The notes below the pieces were generated by a model, which searched no databases, was not told the origin of the DNA, and saw only the letters and a list, made by a program, of their open reading frames with translations. Positions 1 to 6,941 of a stretch of DNA of 33,746 nt are shown here, piece by piece; the first letter of the stretch is position 1; each line of letters starts with the position of its first letter. The position numbers were made by a program, and so were the translations under genes. The stretch comes from Oscillospiraceae bacterium (GTDB lineage Bacteria; Bacillota; Clostridia; Oscillospirales; CAG-272): NCBI GenBank assembly GCA_015064855.1, contig SVRK01000005.1, positions 1 to 33,746 on the forward strand, given 5' to 3'.

Positions 1-41
1 TTAGGTAATTTTGTGTTTTTGTGGTGTGTTCAAGATAAAGA

Positions 42-93
42 AAAAACGCAGCCAAACCACTCTTTCGTAACGAAATAGTTCGGTTGCGTTTTT
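42..93 (-). terminator. Intrinsic terminator of the tRNA-Met/tRNA-Glu unit
   Basis: A long imperfect inverted repeat (arms 42-57 and 78-93, one mismatch and one G-U pair) encloses a smaller hairpin (TTTCG/CGAAA). On the minus strand it ends in a run of five T just after the tRNA-Glu 3' end. The plus strand also has A/T tails, so it could work in both directions. Confidence 0.75.
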
Positions 94-95
94 CT

Positions 96-170
96 TGGTG
101 ACCCGTACGGGAATCGAACCCATGTTACAGCCGTGAAAGGGCCGTGTCTTAACCGCTTGACCAACGGGCC
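96..170 (-). tRNA. tRNA-Glu (TTC)
   Basis: The minus strand folds as a full cloverleaf: 7-bp acceptor stem (one G-U pair), D arm, anticodon stem closing the loop CTTTCAC with anticodon TTC, T arm with TTCGATT, discriminator A and an encoded CCA. It lies 6 bases downstream of tRNA-Met and shares its promoter. The terminator follows directly. Confidence 0.95.
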
Positions 171-176
171 GGTTAA

Positions 177-252
177 TGGTGGCGGAAATGGGATTTGAAC
201 CTATGACCTGCCGGGTATGAACCGGATGCTCTAGCCTCTGAGCTATTCCGCC
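177..252 (-). tRNA. tRNA-Met (CAT), probably the elongator
   Basis: The minus strand gives a perfect 7-bp acceptor stem (GGCGGAA/TTCCGCC), a D arm, anticodon loop TTCATAC (anticodon CAT), a T loop, discriminator A and an encoded CCA. The acceptor pairing and the lack of three G-C pairs in the anticodon stem argue against initiator tRNA. A lysidine-modified tRNA-Ile cannot be excluded by eye. Two stem positions look mismatched: 27:43 (T and C) in the anticodon stem and 51:63 (A and C) in the T stem. Confidence 0.9.
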
Positions 253-280
253 ATTTGCGCCTTTTGCTTAACGCTAGGCT

Positions 281-309
281 ATTATATCATACATAATTTA
301 ACTTGTCAA
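281..309 (-). promoter_or_regulatory. Promoter of tRNA-Met/tRNA-Glu
   Basis: On the minus strand: -35 TTGACA (304-309), a 17-base spacer ending in TGA, and -10 TATAAT (281-286). This is a perfect consensus with an extended -10. The upstream sequence is shared with the other tRNA promoter at 15035-15063. Confidence 0.88.
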
Positions 310-365
310 TACTTTTTTTGAAAAAATTGAAAAATTATATTTATTTTTATAAGCGTTCATTTTTC

Positions 366-394
366 TTGCATTTATCTTTCGCTTATGTTAAAAT
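366..394 (+). promoter_or_regulatory. Promoter of the GH42 gene
   Basis: TTGCAT (366-371), 17-base spacer ending in TGT, TAAAAT (389-394), about 30 bases before the start codon. The ribosome binding site TAAGGAGA follows at 411-418. Confidence 0.7.
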
Positions 395-423
395 TAAACT
401 AACAAAATTCTAAGGAGAAACTT

Positions 424-2382
424 ATGTTTTATTTAGGTTCAGCTTATTATCCCGAGCTTTGGGAAAAAGAAGAAATTGAAAAAGATGTCGAAAGGATGAA
501 ATCGCTCGGTCTTAACTGCGTGCGCGTTGGTGAATTTGCATGGAGCACAATGGAGAAGACAGAGGGAAATTACGATTTCTCCATTTTTAAATATATGATG
601 GACAAGATGTACGAAAACGGAATTTATACCATCTTGTGTACGCCATCCTGCACTCCGCCTCGTTGGGTTTTCAAAAAATATGATGACCTTATGAGAATTA
701 GATACAACAACTACGACAACATCAAGGTTGACGTCCATTCACGCTGTCACCCATGCAAATCTCACAAGGGCATTCGAGAACTCAATCGCAAAATCGCTGA
801 AGAAATGTCAAAGGAACTTGGCTCCCATCCGGGACTTATTGGCTGGCAGATTGATAACGAGATTTATCCATATGATTTCGGTTGCTTCTGCAAGCGTTGT
901 GCAAGTGAATATCGTAAATATTTGAAGGCAAAATACGGCACAATCGAAAACCTAAATAAAAAATGGGTTATGAATCGTTGGTCACTTGATTATGAATCCT
1001 TTGACGATATTTTGCCACCGGCTCCACAGTCTTGGGAGCACCCTTCTCATTCTGTTGAGTGGTGGAGATTCCAATGTCAGCTTATCAATACCTATACTTG
1101 GGAGCAGGCTGACGCAATTCGTAAATACTCAAAAGCTCCAATCGGCACGGATATGATGATGGATAACACATTAAGCTATAATATTATGAACAAGAAGCTT
1201 GATGTCGTTCAGCACAATCACTACGATAACGAAAACGAGCTATATAGAACCTTCTTCAACTACGATTTTTACCGTACATTGAAGGAAAGACCATTTTGGG
1301 TTACCGAAACGCAGCCGGGCTACAACGGTTCATACGCCGCATATAACGGATATAGACCAAACGGACACAACTACATAAACTCCTTAGCTCCTATTGTACA
1401 AGGCGGAGAAATGAACCTGTATTGGCTTTTCCGCTCGCATCCAGCGGGACACGAATTAGGTCATGGTGCTGTATATTCAAGCGCTGGCGTTCCATCTCCT
1501 ATTGCACCTTCAATTAAGAAAATAGCAGATACACTTGAAGCTACGGGTGAATTCTTGGAAAAATCAAAGGTCAAATCAAATATGGCACTTACATATTCCT
1601 CAACATCGATTAAAAACTTTATGTTTGCGCCAATTATAACAAAGCTTGACGACCACGACCACTCATATAGACCATTAATCATAGACCATTTTTACGATGC
1701 GTTTAGACACTATAACATTGACGTTATTGAAACAGACAAGAATTTTGACGAGTATGAAACAATCATAGCGCCTCTTCTTTCTTGCTTTGACGACTGCGAT
1801 TTCGGTACAAGAATTACTAAATGGGTTGAAAATGGTGGCACTCTTATTGTTGGACCTCTATCCGATATTATGACGGATTATGCGGCTAAGCTAACCGATA
1901 AAACCTACTCAATTCTTGAGGATTTGGCAGGAGTTAAGGTTAAGCACCATTTGCCGGTTGAACAGGACAATTTCAAGGCACAATGGCAAAATGGCGAAAC
2001 ATTTGATATTTCTCTCGGCTGTGATGCTTATGAAAACATTGACTCCGAGTCACTTGCAAGCTACACAGGCTTTGATTTTGAGGGTATGTGTGCAATAGCA
2101 AAGCGTAAGGTAGGCAAGGGAACAGTAATCTTGCTTGGCACAGCCCCCGACAAGGACGCACTCCTTAAGCTCGTTGATAGAAAGCCGATTTTAGAGGCAT
2201 CGTCAAACGTGTTCCTAACCAAGCGCGAGGGTGAGGAAAACGGAATTATTGCCCTGGAAATAGAAAGCAAGGCAGGCTACGTTGTGCTTGATAAAGAGTA
2301 TTACGATATCCTCGGTAAAAAGACCATAAGCGGTAAAGTGGAAATAAAACCTTATGAAGCACTTTTCTTAAAGGAAATATAA
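424..2382 (+). CDS. Beta-galactosidase, glycoside hydrolase family 42
   Basis: Cleaves terminal beta-D-galactosides by a retaining mechanism. There is no signal peptide, so it probably acts in the cytoplasm on imported galacto-oligosaccharides. The N-terminal (beta/alpha)8 barrel (about residues 1-380) opens with the family-typical GSAYYPE. The acid/base Glu is E146 in WQIDNE and the nucleophile is E295 in VTETQPG. C108, C154, C156 and C159 match the zinc-site cysteines of many GH42 enzymes. A trimerisation, class-I-amidotransferase-like domain (about 390-590) and a small C-terminal beta domain follow; 652 residues is normal for the family. The start is chosen for TAAGGAGA six bases upstream. 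It is a single-gene unit with its own promoter and terminator. A WYL regulator lies just downstream, but no sugar transporter is in view. Confidence 0.93.
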   Translation: MFYLGSAYYPELWEKEEIEKDVERMKSLGLNCVRVGEFAWSTMEKTEGNYDFSIFKYMMDKMYENGIYTILCTPSCTPPRWVFKKYDDLMRIRYNNYDNIKVDVHSRCHPCKSHKGIRELNRKIAEEMSKELGSHPGLIGWQIDNEIYPYDFGCFCKRCASEYRKYLKAKYGTIENLNKKWVMNRWSLDYESFDDILPPAPQSWEHPSHSVEWWRFQCQLINTYTWEQADAIRKYSKAPIGTDMMMDNTLSYNIMNKKLDVVQHNHYDNENELYRTFFNYDFYRTLKERPFWVTETQPGYNGSYAAYNGYRPNGHNYINSLAPIVQGGEMNLYWLFRSHPAGHELGHGAVYSSAGVPSPIAPSIKKIADTLEATGEFLEKSKVKSNMALTYSSTSIKNFMFAPIITKLDDHDHSYRPLIIDHFYDAFRHYNIDVIETDKNFDEYETIIAPLLSCFDDCDFGTRITKWVENGGTLIVGPLSDIMTDYAAKLTDKTYSILEDLAGVKVKHHLPVEQDNFKAQWQNGETFDISLGCDAYENIDSESLASYTGFDFEGMCAIAKRKVGKGTVILLGTAPDKDALLKLVDRKPILEASSNVFLTKREGEENGIIALEIESKAGYVVLDKEYYDILGKKTISGKVEIKPYEALFLKEI

Positions 2383-2384
2383 TG

Positions 2385-2416
2385 AAAAGAGACCACAAGG
2401 TCTCTTTTTGTTTTTT
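2385..2416 (+). terminator. Intrinsic terminator after the GH42 gene
   Basis: A 10-bp stem (AAAAGAGACC/GGTCTCTTTT) with a 4-base loop, followed by T-rich sequence, two bases after the stop codon. Confidence 0.88.
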
Positions 2417-2454
2417 AATGTCGCATTAAATGTCTGTTTTTTTGCACACCCCAC

Positions 2455-2483
2455 TTTACATATTATAAACAGTATGGTATAAT
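2455..2483 (+). promoter_or_regulatory. Promoter of the WYL regulator gene
   Basis: TTTACA (2455-2460), 17-base spacer ending in TGG, perfect TATAAT (2478-2483). A GAGGTGG ribosome binding site follows at 2501-2507. Confidence 0.75.
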
Positions 2484-2510
2484 AAATTAAATATTTTTTT
2501 GAGGTGGAAT

Positions 2511-3494
2511 ATGGAAAAGTCAATTACTAAATTAAAGATGCTCAAAATATGGGAGATTTTGTGTCGTGAAACGGATGAAAATAATCCAATGCCGTCAACC
2601 ACTCTTATGAAAAAGCTCTTGGATATGGGCATCCCGTGTGACCGCCGTACGCTTTACAAGGATATTGATGCGCTAAACGAAAACGGCTATGAGGTTCTTT
2701 GCAATCGCTCGCGCCAAAATGAATATTACGTTTTAGATCGCAGCTTTGACACGGCTGAATTACATATCCTTATGGACGCGGTTCAAGCCTCATCCTTTGT
2801 AACAGAGGAAAAAACAAACGAGCTTGTTGATAAAATAGCAACTCTTGCCGGCAACTGCAAGGGCGAGGTTTTAAAATCAAATGCTGTTGCATTTAATACG
2901 GTCAAAAGCACCAACGAAAGAATTTATTATTCGGTTAATGAAATAATAACTGCAATAGAGGAAAAGAAAAAAATAGAGTTTTACTATTTTAATTATGATG
3001 CGTCACACAATAAGGTATATAGGAAGGACAAGCAAAAATATATTGTCAACCCTTACGCAACAATATTTTCAAATGACTCATACTATCTTCTTTGCTATGA
3101 CGATAAGCACGAGGGTATGGCACATTACAGAATTGACCGTATGGATACGGTAAGGATAACTGATACGCCAATCACCAAACGCCCCGAGCTTAAAAAATTC
3201 GATGTTAAAAAGCATAAAAAACAGGTTTTCAGTATGTTTGCAGGCGAGAACATAAACGTGACAATAAGAATTGATAAATCCTTAATAGATGCTATGTTTG
3301 ACAAATTTGGACCTTCAATAAAAATGAATATGATAAACGAAAACGAGGCGGAATTTACTGCCGATGTGCAAATCAGTCCCGCGTTTGTCGGTTGGTGCTG
3401 CTTGTTCGGCAACAGATTAAGGGTTGTATCCCCTTCAAGTGTAGTAGAGAAGGTGAAGGAGCAAATTGAAAGCTTAAATAGCTTATATAAATAA
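2511..3494 (+). CDS. WYL-domain transcriptional regulator (DeoR-like HTH)
   Basis: A 327-residue DNA-binding regulator of the type that couples an N-terminal winged helix-turn-helix (about residues 5-65; CDRRTLYKDIDAL is the recognition-helix region) to a WYL ligand-sensing domain (about 135-225; NPYATIFSNDSYYLLCYD with the later YRIDRM) and a C-terminal WCX extension (about 235-325). WYL domains are known or thought to bind nucleic acids or nucleotide-like ligands; the ligand here is unknown. The start is the ATG at 2511, because GAGGTGG precedes it. A longer reading from a TTG at 2499 would run through that site. It has its own promoter. The upstream GH42 gene ends in a terminator, so control of that gene is possible but not shown. 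Confidence 0.88.
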   Translation: MEKSITKLKMLKIWEILCRETDENNPMPSTTLMKKLLDMGIPCDRRTLYKDIDALNENGYEVLCNRSRQNEYYVLDRSFDTAELHILMDAVQASSFVTEEKTNELVDKIATLAGNCKGEVLKSNAVAFNTVKSTNERIYYSVNEIITAIEEKKKIEFYYFNYDASHNKVYRKDKQKYIVNPYATIFSNDSYYLLCYDDKHEGMAHYRIDRMDTVRITDTPITKRPELKKFDVKKHKKQVFSMFAGENINVTIRIDKSLIDAMFDKFGPSIKMNMINENEAEFTADVQISPAFVGWCCLFGNRLRVVSPSSVVEKVKEQIESLNSLYK

Positions 3495-3510
3495 AGAAGT
3501 GGCATAACCA

Positions 3511-3753
3511 CTAATCTATTAAATTGTATATGACGTCAATAAGCGTTGAGCCAAGAACCTTACCGCGTACAATCTTATTAAATATTTTTATGGCTTTACT
3601 TACGTTACTTGAAAAGCCCTCGGCTTTGTAAATTGCCGTGGTGCCTTCTTGCTTGTTTTCTTGTATACAAATTATTGTATATTCACCATTCGACTCTGTT
3701 AAAGTGTATATTGCTTTAATATACTGTGTGATAGTGCGCTTTGCCGATTTCAA
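3511..3753 (-). CDS. Small DUF6514-like protein
   Basis: An 80-residue protein starting at a TTG (minus strand, 3751-3753) preceded by CGGAGA. The pattern is YTLTES..GEYTI early, then a helix SKAIKIFNKIVRGKV and a C-terminal LIDVIYNLI. This resembles the small Bacillota family DUF6514 of unknown function; the match is by eye and tentative. A longer reading to 3846 starts in low-complexity sequence with no ribosome binding site. TGG-TAAAAT at 3785-3793 (minus) could be an extended -10. It converges on the WYL gene, with only a short hairpin (AGTGG/CCACT, 3498-3512) between them. No signal peptide or membrane segment is visible. Confidence 0.6.
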   Translation of the reverse strand: MKSAKRTITQYIKAIYTLTESNGEYTIICIQENKQEGTTAIYKAEGFSSNVSKAIKIFNKIVRGKVLGSTLIDVIYNLID

Positions 3754-3918
3754 TGTGTTTCTCCGTTTGTTAGAATTTGAGTATATTTTACCAAAAAAAG
3801 AGAGGCGGTTTTTGCGTGTTTGTCGAATATACAAGTATATTAGCAAAAACTCAAAGTATGAAGTAAAGCGAGAAAATATTTTGTATGCAATGTATACGAA
3901 ATTAATTTTGGTTTAGTA

Positions 3919-3947
3919 TTGCAATATATAAGTAATTATGTTAGAAT
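3919..3947 (+). promoter_or_regulatory. Promoter of the cyclophilin lipoprotein gene
   Basis: TTGCAA (3919-3924), 17-base spacer ending in TGT, TAGAAT (3942-3947), about 32 bases upstream of the ATG. Confidence 0.7.
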
Positions 3948-3978
3948 ATCTATATTAAAAATTTGAAAGGGAAAAGCT

Positions 3979-4581
3979 ATGAAAAAAAGATTATTTTCGC
4001 TATTTTTAGCGGTACTTACAATAGTGTTAATTACAGTGTCATTTTCATCCTGCGGGACGAAAGAGCCAAAGAGTCTAGGATTTGAGGTTACACACTATGC
4101 AACCATTGAAATAAGAGATTATGGCACAATAGAGCTTGAGCTTTATGGCAAGGAAGCACCAATAACAGTTGAAAACTTTGTCAATCTCGCAAACGAGGGC
4201 TTGTATGAGGGACTCACCTTCCATAGAATTATGACAGATTTTATGATTCAAGGCGGAGGATATGACGTAAGCGGTAATGAAATGGACGTTCCTTCAATTA
4301 AGGGAGAATTTTCTTCCAATGGAGTAAATAATCCTATCAAGCACGTGCGTGGTGTTATCTCAATGGCAAGAACTGATGTTAAGGATAGTGCATCAAGCCA
4401 ATTCTTCATTATGCACAAGGATTCACCTCATCTTAATGGTGATTATGCTGCGTTTGGCATAGTAACCAAGGGAATAGCCGTGGTTGATAAAATTTGCAAA
4501 GAGGTTCCTCAGGGCTATAACGGTTCTGTTTTGTTGGCAAACAGACCTGTTATTGAGAAAATCACAATTAGAGAAGCGTAA
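3979..4581 (+). CDS. Lipid-anchored peptidyl-prolyl cis-trans isomerase, cyclophilin type
   Basis: A cyclophilin that should speed proline isomerisation in proteins folding outside the membrane. The N-terminus is a lipoprotein signal: MKKR, a hydrophobic stretch (residues 5-22), then lipobox FSSC with C25 as the lipidated cysteine. The cyclophilin domain covers about residues 40-198, with the family blocks VENFVNLA, GLTFHRIMTDFMIQGG (active-site Arg in FHR), GVISMART and SSQFFIMH. The glycine-rich segment before GVISMAR is somewhat altered compared with secreted bacterial homologues. It is a single gene with a promoter and a strong terminator. GGGAAAAG upstream of the ATG is a modest ribosome binding site. 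Confidence 0.92.
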   Translation: MKKRLFSLFLAVLTIVLITVSFSSCGTKEPKSLGFEVTHYATIEIRDYGTIELELYGKEAPITVENFVNLANEGLYEGLTFHRIMTDFMIQGGGYDVSGNEMDVPSIKGEFSSNGVNNPIKHVRGVISMARTDVKDSASSQFFIMHKDSPHLNGDYAAFGIVTKGIAVVDKICKEVPQGYNGSVLLANRPVIEKITIREA

Positions 4582-4582
4582 A

Positions 4583-4608
4583 AAAATCCACCCAAACGGG
4601 TGGATTTT
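4583..4608. terminator. Bidirectional terminator between convergent genes
   Basis: A perfect 11-bp stem (AAAATCCACCC/GGGTGGATTTT) with an AAAC loop. It serves the cyclophilin gene on the plus strand and the PQ-loop-like gene on the minus strand. Confidence 0.9.
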
Positions 4609-4612
4609 AATT

Positions 4613-4918
4613 TTATTTGTTTGTGTTTTCAGCCTCACGCTTTTTGTCTAGTCTTAAATTTCTAAAATACATAATTAAGTCTACTGAAACCATAGTGAAG
4701 TTTAAGAAATAGAAGAAAAGCACGTACCATTTGTCACCGTAATCAAAATTAGGATTTATAAATTTAGATGTGATACCTGCTATGTATCCAAGCAAGATAA
4801 GGCAAATAAAGACAACGCTTTTTCCCTTTGTAGTTCTTGCGCGGTAAGCCTTAATAACGTTAATCGGCCAAGAGAAACCAAAGCAAATAAGCATAACAAT
4901 TTCAAGTATTTCGGGCAT
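4613..4918 (-). CDS. Small membrane protein, PQ-loop/SemiSWEET-like
   Basis: A 101-residue protein with three hydrophobic segments (about residues 3-22, 35-55 and 68-90). The stretch SWPINVIKAYRARTTKGKS fits the first PQ-loop half-repeat: a proline-containing helix followed by a K/R-T-K-G-K-S loop. Proteins with one three-helix unit work as dimers in the SemiSWEET group, which moves sugars, but many relatives are uncharacterised, so no substrate is claimed. The start is the ATG at 4918, because GGAGG lies nine bases upstream. The longer reading to 4978 would begin upstream of that site. Its own strong promoter lies at 4950-4978. Confidence 0.7.
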   Translation of the reverse strand: MPEILEIVMLICFGFSWPINVIKAYRARTTKGKSVVFICLILLGYIAGITSKFINPNFDYGDKWYVLFFYFLNFTMVSVDLIMYFRNLRLDKKREAENTNK

Positions 4919-4949
4919 TTTTAAATCCTCCAAAAAATCAATATATGAA

Positions 4950-4978
4950 ATTATATCATTGATTTTTAGTATAGTCAA
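4950..4978 (-). promoter_or_regulatory. Promoter of the PQ-loop-like gene
   Basis: Minus strand: TTGACT (4973-4978), 17-base spacer ending in TGA, TATAAT (4950-4955). Confidence 0.82.
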
Positions 4979-5044
4979 GTATTTTTTAAATAAATTTGCC
5001 TAAACTATAATTACCGATAAAAGCGGTAGTAAAGAGGTAAAATT

Positions 5045-5185
5045 ATGAATAATAAGCAAGAAAACAAAAATCAAAATCAGAACAAGAATCAAAACCAAAA
5101 CAATCAAAGTCAAAATCAAAACAACCAAAATCAGTATGGTATGAAAAACAACCAAAAGGCTGAAAACAAGAAGAATAACCACTAA
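5045..5185 (+). CDS. Asn/Gln-rich 46-residue micro-protein
   Basis: A short open frame, ATG at 5045 to TAA at 5183-5185, with AGAGG eight bases upstream of the start and a 13-bp intrinsic terminator directly after the stop. These are the marks of a real expressed gene. The product contains 19 Asn, 11 Gln and 7 Lys among 46 residues, one Tyr, and no Cys, Trp or long hydrophobic stretch. It opens MNNKQENKNQNQN and ends KKNNH. The composition recalls gamma-type small acid-soluble spore proteins (Gln/Asn-rich amino-acid stores), but the usual repeat motifs of that family are absent, so this is only an idea. A TATAAT at 5006-5011 lacks a clear -35, which would suit an alternative sigma factor. The antisense frame is a hydrophobic artefact. 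Confidence 0.7.
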   Translation: MNNKQENKNQNQNKNQNQNNQSQNQNNQNQYGMKNNQKAENKKNNH

Positions 5186-5216
5186 TTAAAAAAGAGCCTG
5201 GTAGGCTCTTTTTTAA
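5186..5216. terminator. Bidirectional terminator between the micro-protein and ZIP genes
   Basis: A perfect 13-bp stem (TTAAAAAAGAGCC/GGCTCTTTTTTAA) with a TGGTA loop. It starts right after the stop codon of the micro-protein and overlaps the stop of the convergent transporter gene. Confidence 0.9.
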
Positions 5217-5965
5217 TTTAATAGGGAATTAACAACAATCATAAAGCCAAATCCAAAAAGAAAAGCATAGGACGGTCCTTTTTTTGCATCGCTGTGCGTT
5301 TCGGGAATCATTTCGTCAATTATAACGTAAATCATACTGCCCCCGGCAAAGGAAAGAGCAAACGGCAAAATGTATTCAGAGATGTTAACTATTAAATATC
5401 CAACAAGCGTTCCGATAATTTCGGTAGCGCCTGTTAAAAACGCAATAGCCAGAGTGCGTGTTTTACTAATTCCTATTGAAATCATAGGTGCAACTATAAC
5501 CATTCCCTCGGGGATGTTTTGCAAGGCTATTGAGAGAGAAACCATAATAGCGTCACTAATGTTTCCCGTTCCAAAGCTAACACCTGTTGCTATTCCCTCG
5601 GGCAGGTTGTGAACACCTATTGCTATGACAAAAAGTAAAACCTTATTGACCTTATCCTCATTTTTTGAAAGGTGTCCGTCGTCAAGTCCAGTTATGCTAT
5701 GCAAATGAGGGACAAGCTTGTTACATAAATCAATAGCTACAGCACCACAAAAAACACCTATAACAACAATAATATAAGAAAAGCTGCTAAATTCAGTTGC
5801 GGGAATAATCAACCCCCAAATAGATGCAGATAGCATAACTCCGGAGGCGAATGACAGCATAACATTATTAAAGCGGAGAGATGGCTTTCTGAAAATAAAG
5901 CCTATAACAGAGCCGAAAATTGTCGAAAAGCCAACGCCCAAAGCAGATAAAAAAACAATTTCCAT
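5213..5965 (-). CDS. ZIP family divalent metal transporter (ZupT/GufA-like)
   Basis: A 250-residue multi-pass membrane protein, about eight helices, expected to import zinc or a related divalent metal. The diagnostic metal-site helices are both present: HNLPEGIATGV and QNIPEGMVIVAP. The cytoplasmic loop between helices 3 and 4 (HLHSITGLDDGHLSK) is short and His/Asp-containing, as in the family. The start is the ATG at 5965 with GGAGG five bases upstream; a reading from a TTG at 5977 would include that site. Transcription diverges from the Nudix operon, and the two -35 boxes overlap. No metal-responsive operator could be recognised. Confidence 0.92.
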   Translation of the reverse strand: MEIVFLSALGVGFSTIFGSVIGFIFRKPSLRFNNVMLSFASGVMLSASIWGLIIPATEFSSFSYIIVVIGVFCGAVAIDLCNKLVPHLHSITGLDDGHLSKNEDKVNKVLLFVIAIGVHNLPEGIATGVSFGTGNISDAIMVSLSIALQNIPEGMVIVAPMISIGISKTRTLAIAFLTGATEIIGTLVGYLIVNISEYILPFALSFAGGSMIYVIIDEMIPETHSDAKKGPSYAFLFGFGFMIVVNSLLN

Positions 5966-5981
5966 AAATACCTCCAATTTT

Positions 5982-6010
5982 ATTGTATGCGACAGTCGAT
6001 TTATGTTGAA
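5982..6010 (-). promoter_or_regulatory. Probable promoter of the ZIP transporter gene
   Basis: Minus strand: TTCAAC (6005-6010), 17-base spacer, TACAAT (5982-5987), without a TGn extension. Its -35 overlaps the -35 of the opposite promoter at 6006-6034. Confidence 0.5.
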
Positions 6011-6034
6011 AACCCGGAATATATATGTTAAAAT
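6006..6034 (+). promoter_or_regulatory. Promoter of the Nudix-TudS-HAD-HD operon
   Basis: TTGAAA (6006-6011), 17-base spacer ending in TGT, TAAAAT (6029-6034). A GAGG ribosome binding site follows, six bases before the ATG at 6055. Confidence 0.72.
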
Positions 6035-6054
6035 ATATTTATATGAGGTAAGTT

Positions 6055-6519
6055 ATGAGAAATACTACGCTTTGCTATATTGAAAAAGATGATAGCTATT
6101 TGATGCTATATAGAAACAAAAAGAAAAATGATGAAAACGCGGGTAAATACGTCGGGATTGGCGGTCATTTTTTAGAAAATGAATCTCCATATGAATGTGT
6201 TATGCGCGAGGCATACGAGGAAACGGGATTAACTATTAAGCCTGTTTATAGAGGAATTGTAACGTTCGTTTCCGATAAATATGAATGTGAGCAGATGCAT
6301 CTTTTCACCTGCACCGAGTTTTTCGGTACATTAACTGACTGTAATGAAGGCGAGATTCGCTTCGTAGGCAAGGGCAACTTAAAAAGCATCCCTATGTGGG
6401 AGGGTGACTACATATTTTTTGACCTTCTGGAAAAAAGAAACGATTTTTTCAATTTAAAGCTTGTTTACGAGGGCGACACGCTTGTTTCATACGCTGTTGA
6501 TGGAGTAAAAATAAGATGA
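6055..6519 (+). CDS. Nudix hydrolase, MutT-like
   Basis: Hydrolyses a nucleoside diphosphate linked to another group; the close family includes 8-oxo-dGTP diphosphatases. The full Nudix box is present at about residues 37-59: G, five residues, E, seven residues, then REAYEETGL (the GX5EX7REUXEEXGU pattern), with the catalytic and metal-binding glutamates intact. At 154 residues it is a single-domain enzyme. The C-terminal part (WEGDYIFFDLL) fits the 8-oxo-dGTP-type subgroup of Bacillota. It is the first gene of a four-gene operon and overlaps the next by four bases (ATGA), implying coupled translation. Confidence 0.92.
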   Translation: MRNTTLCYIEKDDSYLMLYRNKKKNDENAGKYVGIGGHFLENESPYECVMREAYEETGLTIKPVYRGIVTFVSDKYECEQMHLFTCTEFFGTLTDCNEGEIRFVGKGNLKSIPMWEGDYIFFDLLEKRNDFFNLKLVYEGDTLVSYAVDGVKIR

Positions 6520-6941
6520 AGATTTTAGTTAGTGCGTGTCTTTTAGGTGAGCCGTGCAGATATGATGGCGAAAGCAAGCCGAACAATTCAGTTATTTCGC
6601 TCAAAGAAAAGCATATCTTAATTCCTGTTTGTCCGGAGGTGCTAGGCGGCTTGAAAACGCCCAGAATTCCTGCAGAGGTGCAAGGAGAAAGAGTTGTGCG
6701 TGCAGATGGAAAGGACGTAACGTGCGAATATAATAAAGGTGCACAAATTGCTCTTGATATTGCAAAAAGAGCAGGAATAAGCGTTGCAATATTAAAATCA
6801 AAAAGTCCCTCCTGCGGAAATAAACAGATATATGACGGTACGTTTAGTAGATGCTTAATAGACGGCAAGGGGATAACCGCAAGGCTTTTAGAAGAGAACG
6901 GAATTAAGGTAATTAATGAACAGGAGCTAACAAAATTATGA
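6516..6941 (+). CDS. DUF523 protein, TudS-like thiouracil desulfidase family
   Basis: A 141-residue protein that opens VSACLLGEPCRYDG and carries VCPEVLGGL and KSKSPSCG, the three signature blocks of DUF523. Characterised members (TudS) carry a [4Fe-4S] cluster held by three cysteines and remove sulfur from thiouracil. By analogy C8, C39 and C100 would be the cluster ligands here, with C14 and C70 extra. The cysteine assignment is an inference from motif position. It overlaps both neighbours by four bases, so its product is likely made with a Nudix hydrolase and a HAD phosphatase. Together these suggest clean-up of damaged or modified nucleotides. Confidence 0.85.
   Translation: MKILVSACLLGEPCRYDGESKPNNSVISLKEKHILIPVCPEVLGGLKTPRIPAEVQGERVVRADGKDVTCEYNKGAQIALDIAKRAGISVAILKSKSPSCGNKQIYDGTFSRCLIDGKGITARLLEENGIKVINEQELTKL

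Noticed and set aside
3498..3512. Short hairpin AGTGG/CCACT between the WYL and DUF6514-like genes as a terminator
   Set aside because: Only five base pairs with no proper T run; too weak to list as a terminator.
3638..3916. 92-residue frame on the plus strand
   Set aside because: It is antisense to the DUF6514-like gene, with no ribosome binding site and an unnatural composition.
5045..5160. CAAAAT-type repeats as a possible CRISPR or satellite
   Set aside because: The units are irregular, follow codon boundaries and lack spacers. They are explained by the Asn/Gln coding sequence.
5000..5182. Hydrophobic Leu/Val/Ile-rich frame on the minus strand
   Set aside because: It is the complement of the repetitive Asn/Gln codons of the micro-protein at 5045-5185 and has no ribosome binding site. 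The plus frame has both a ribosome binding site and a terminator.
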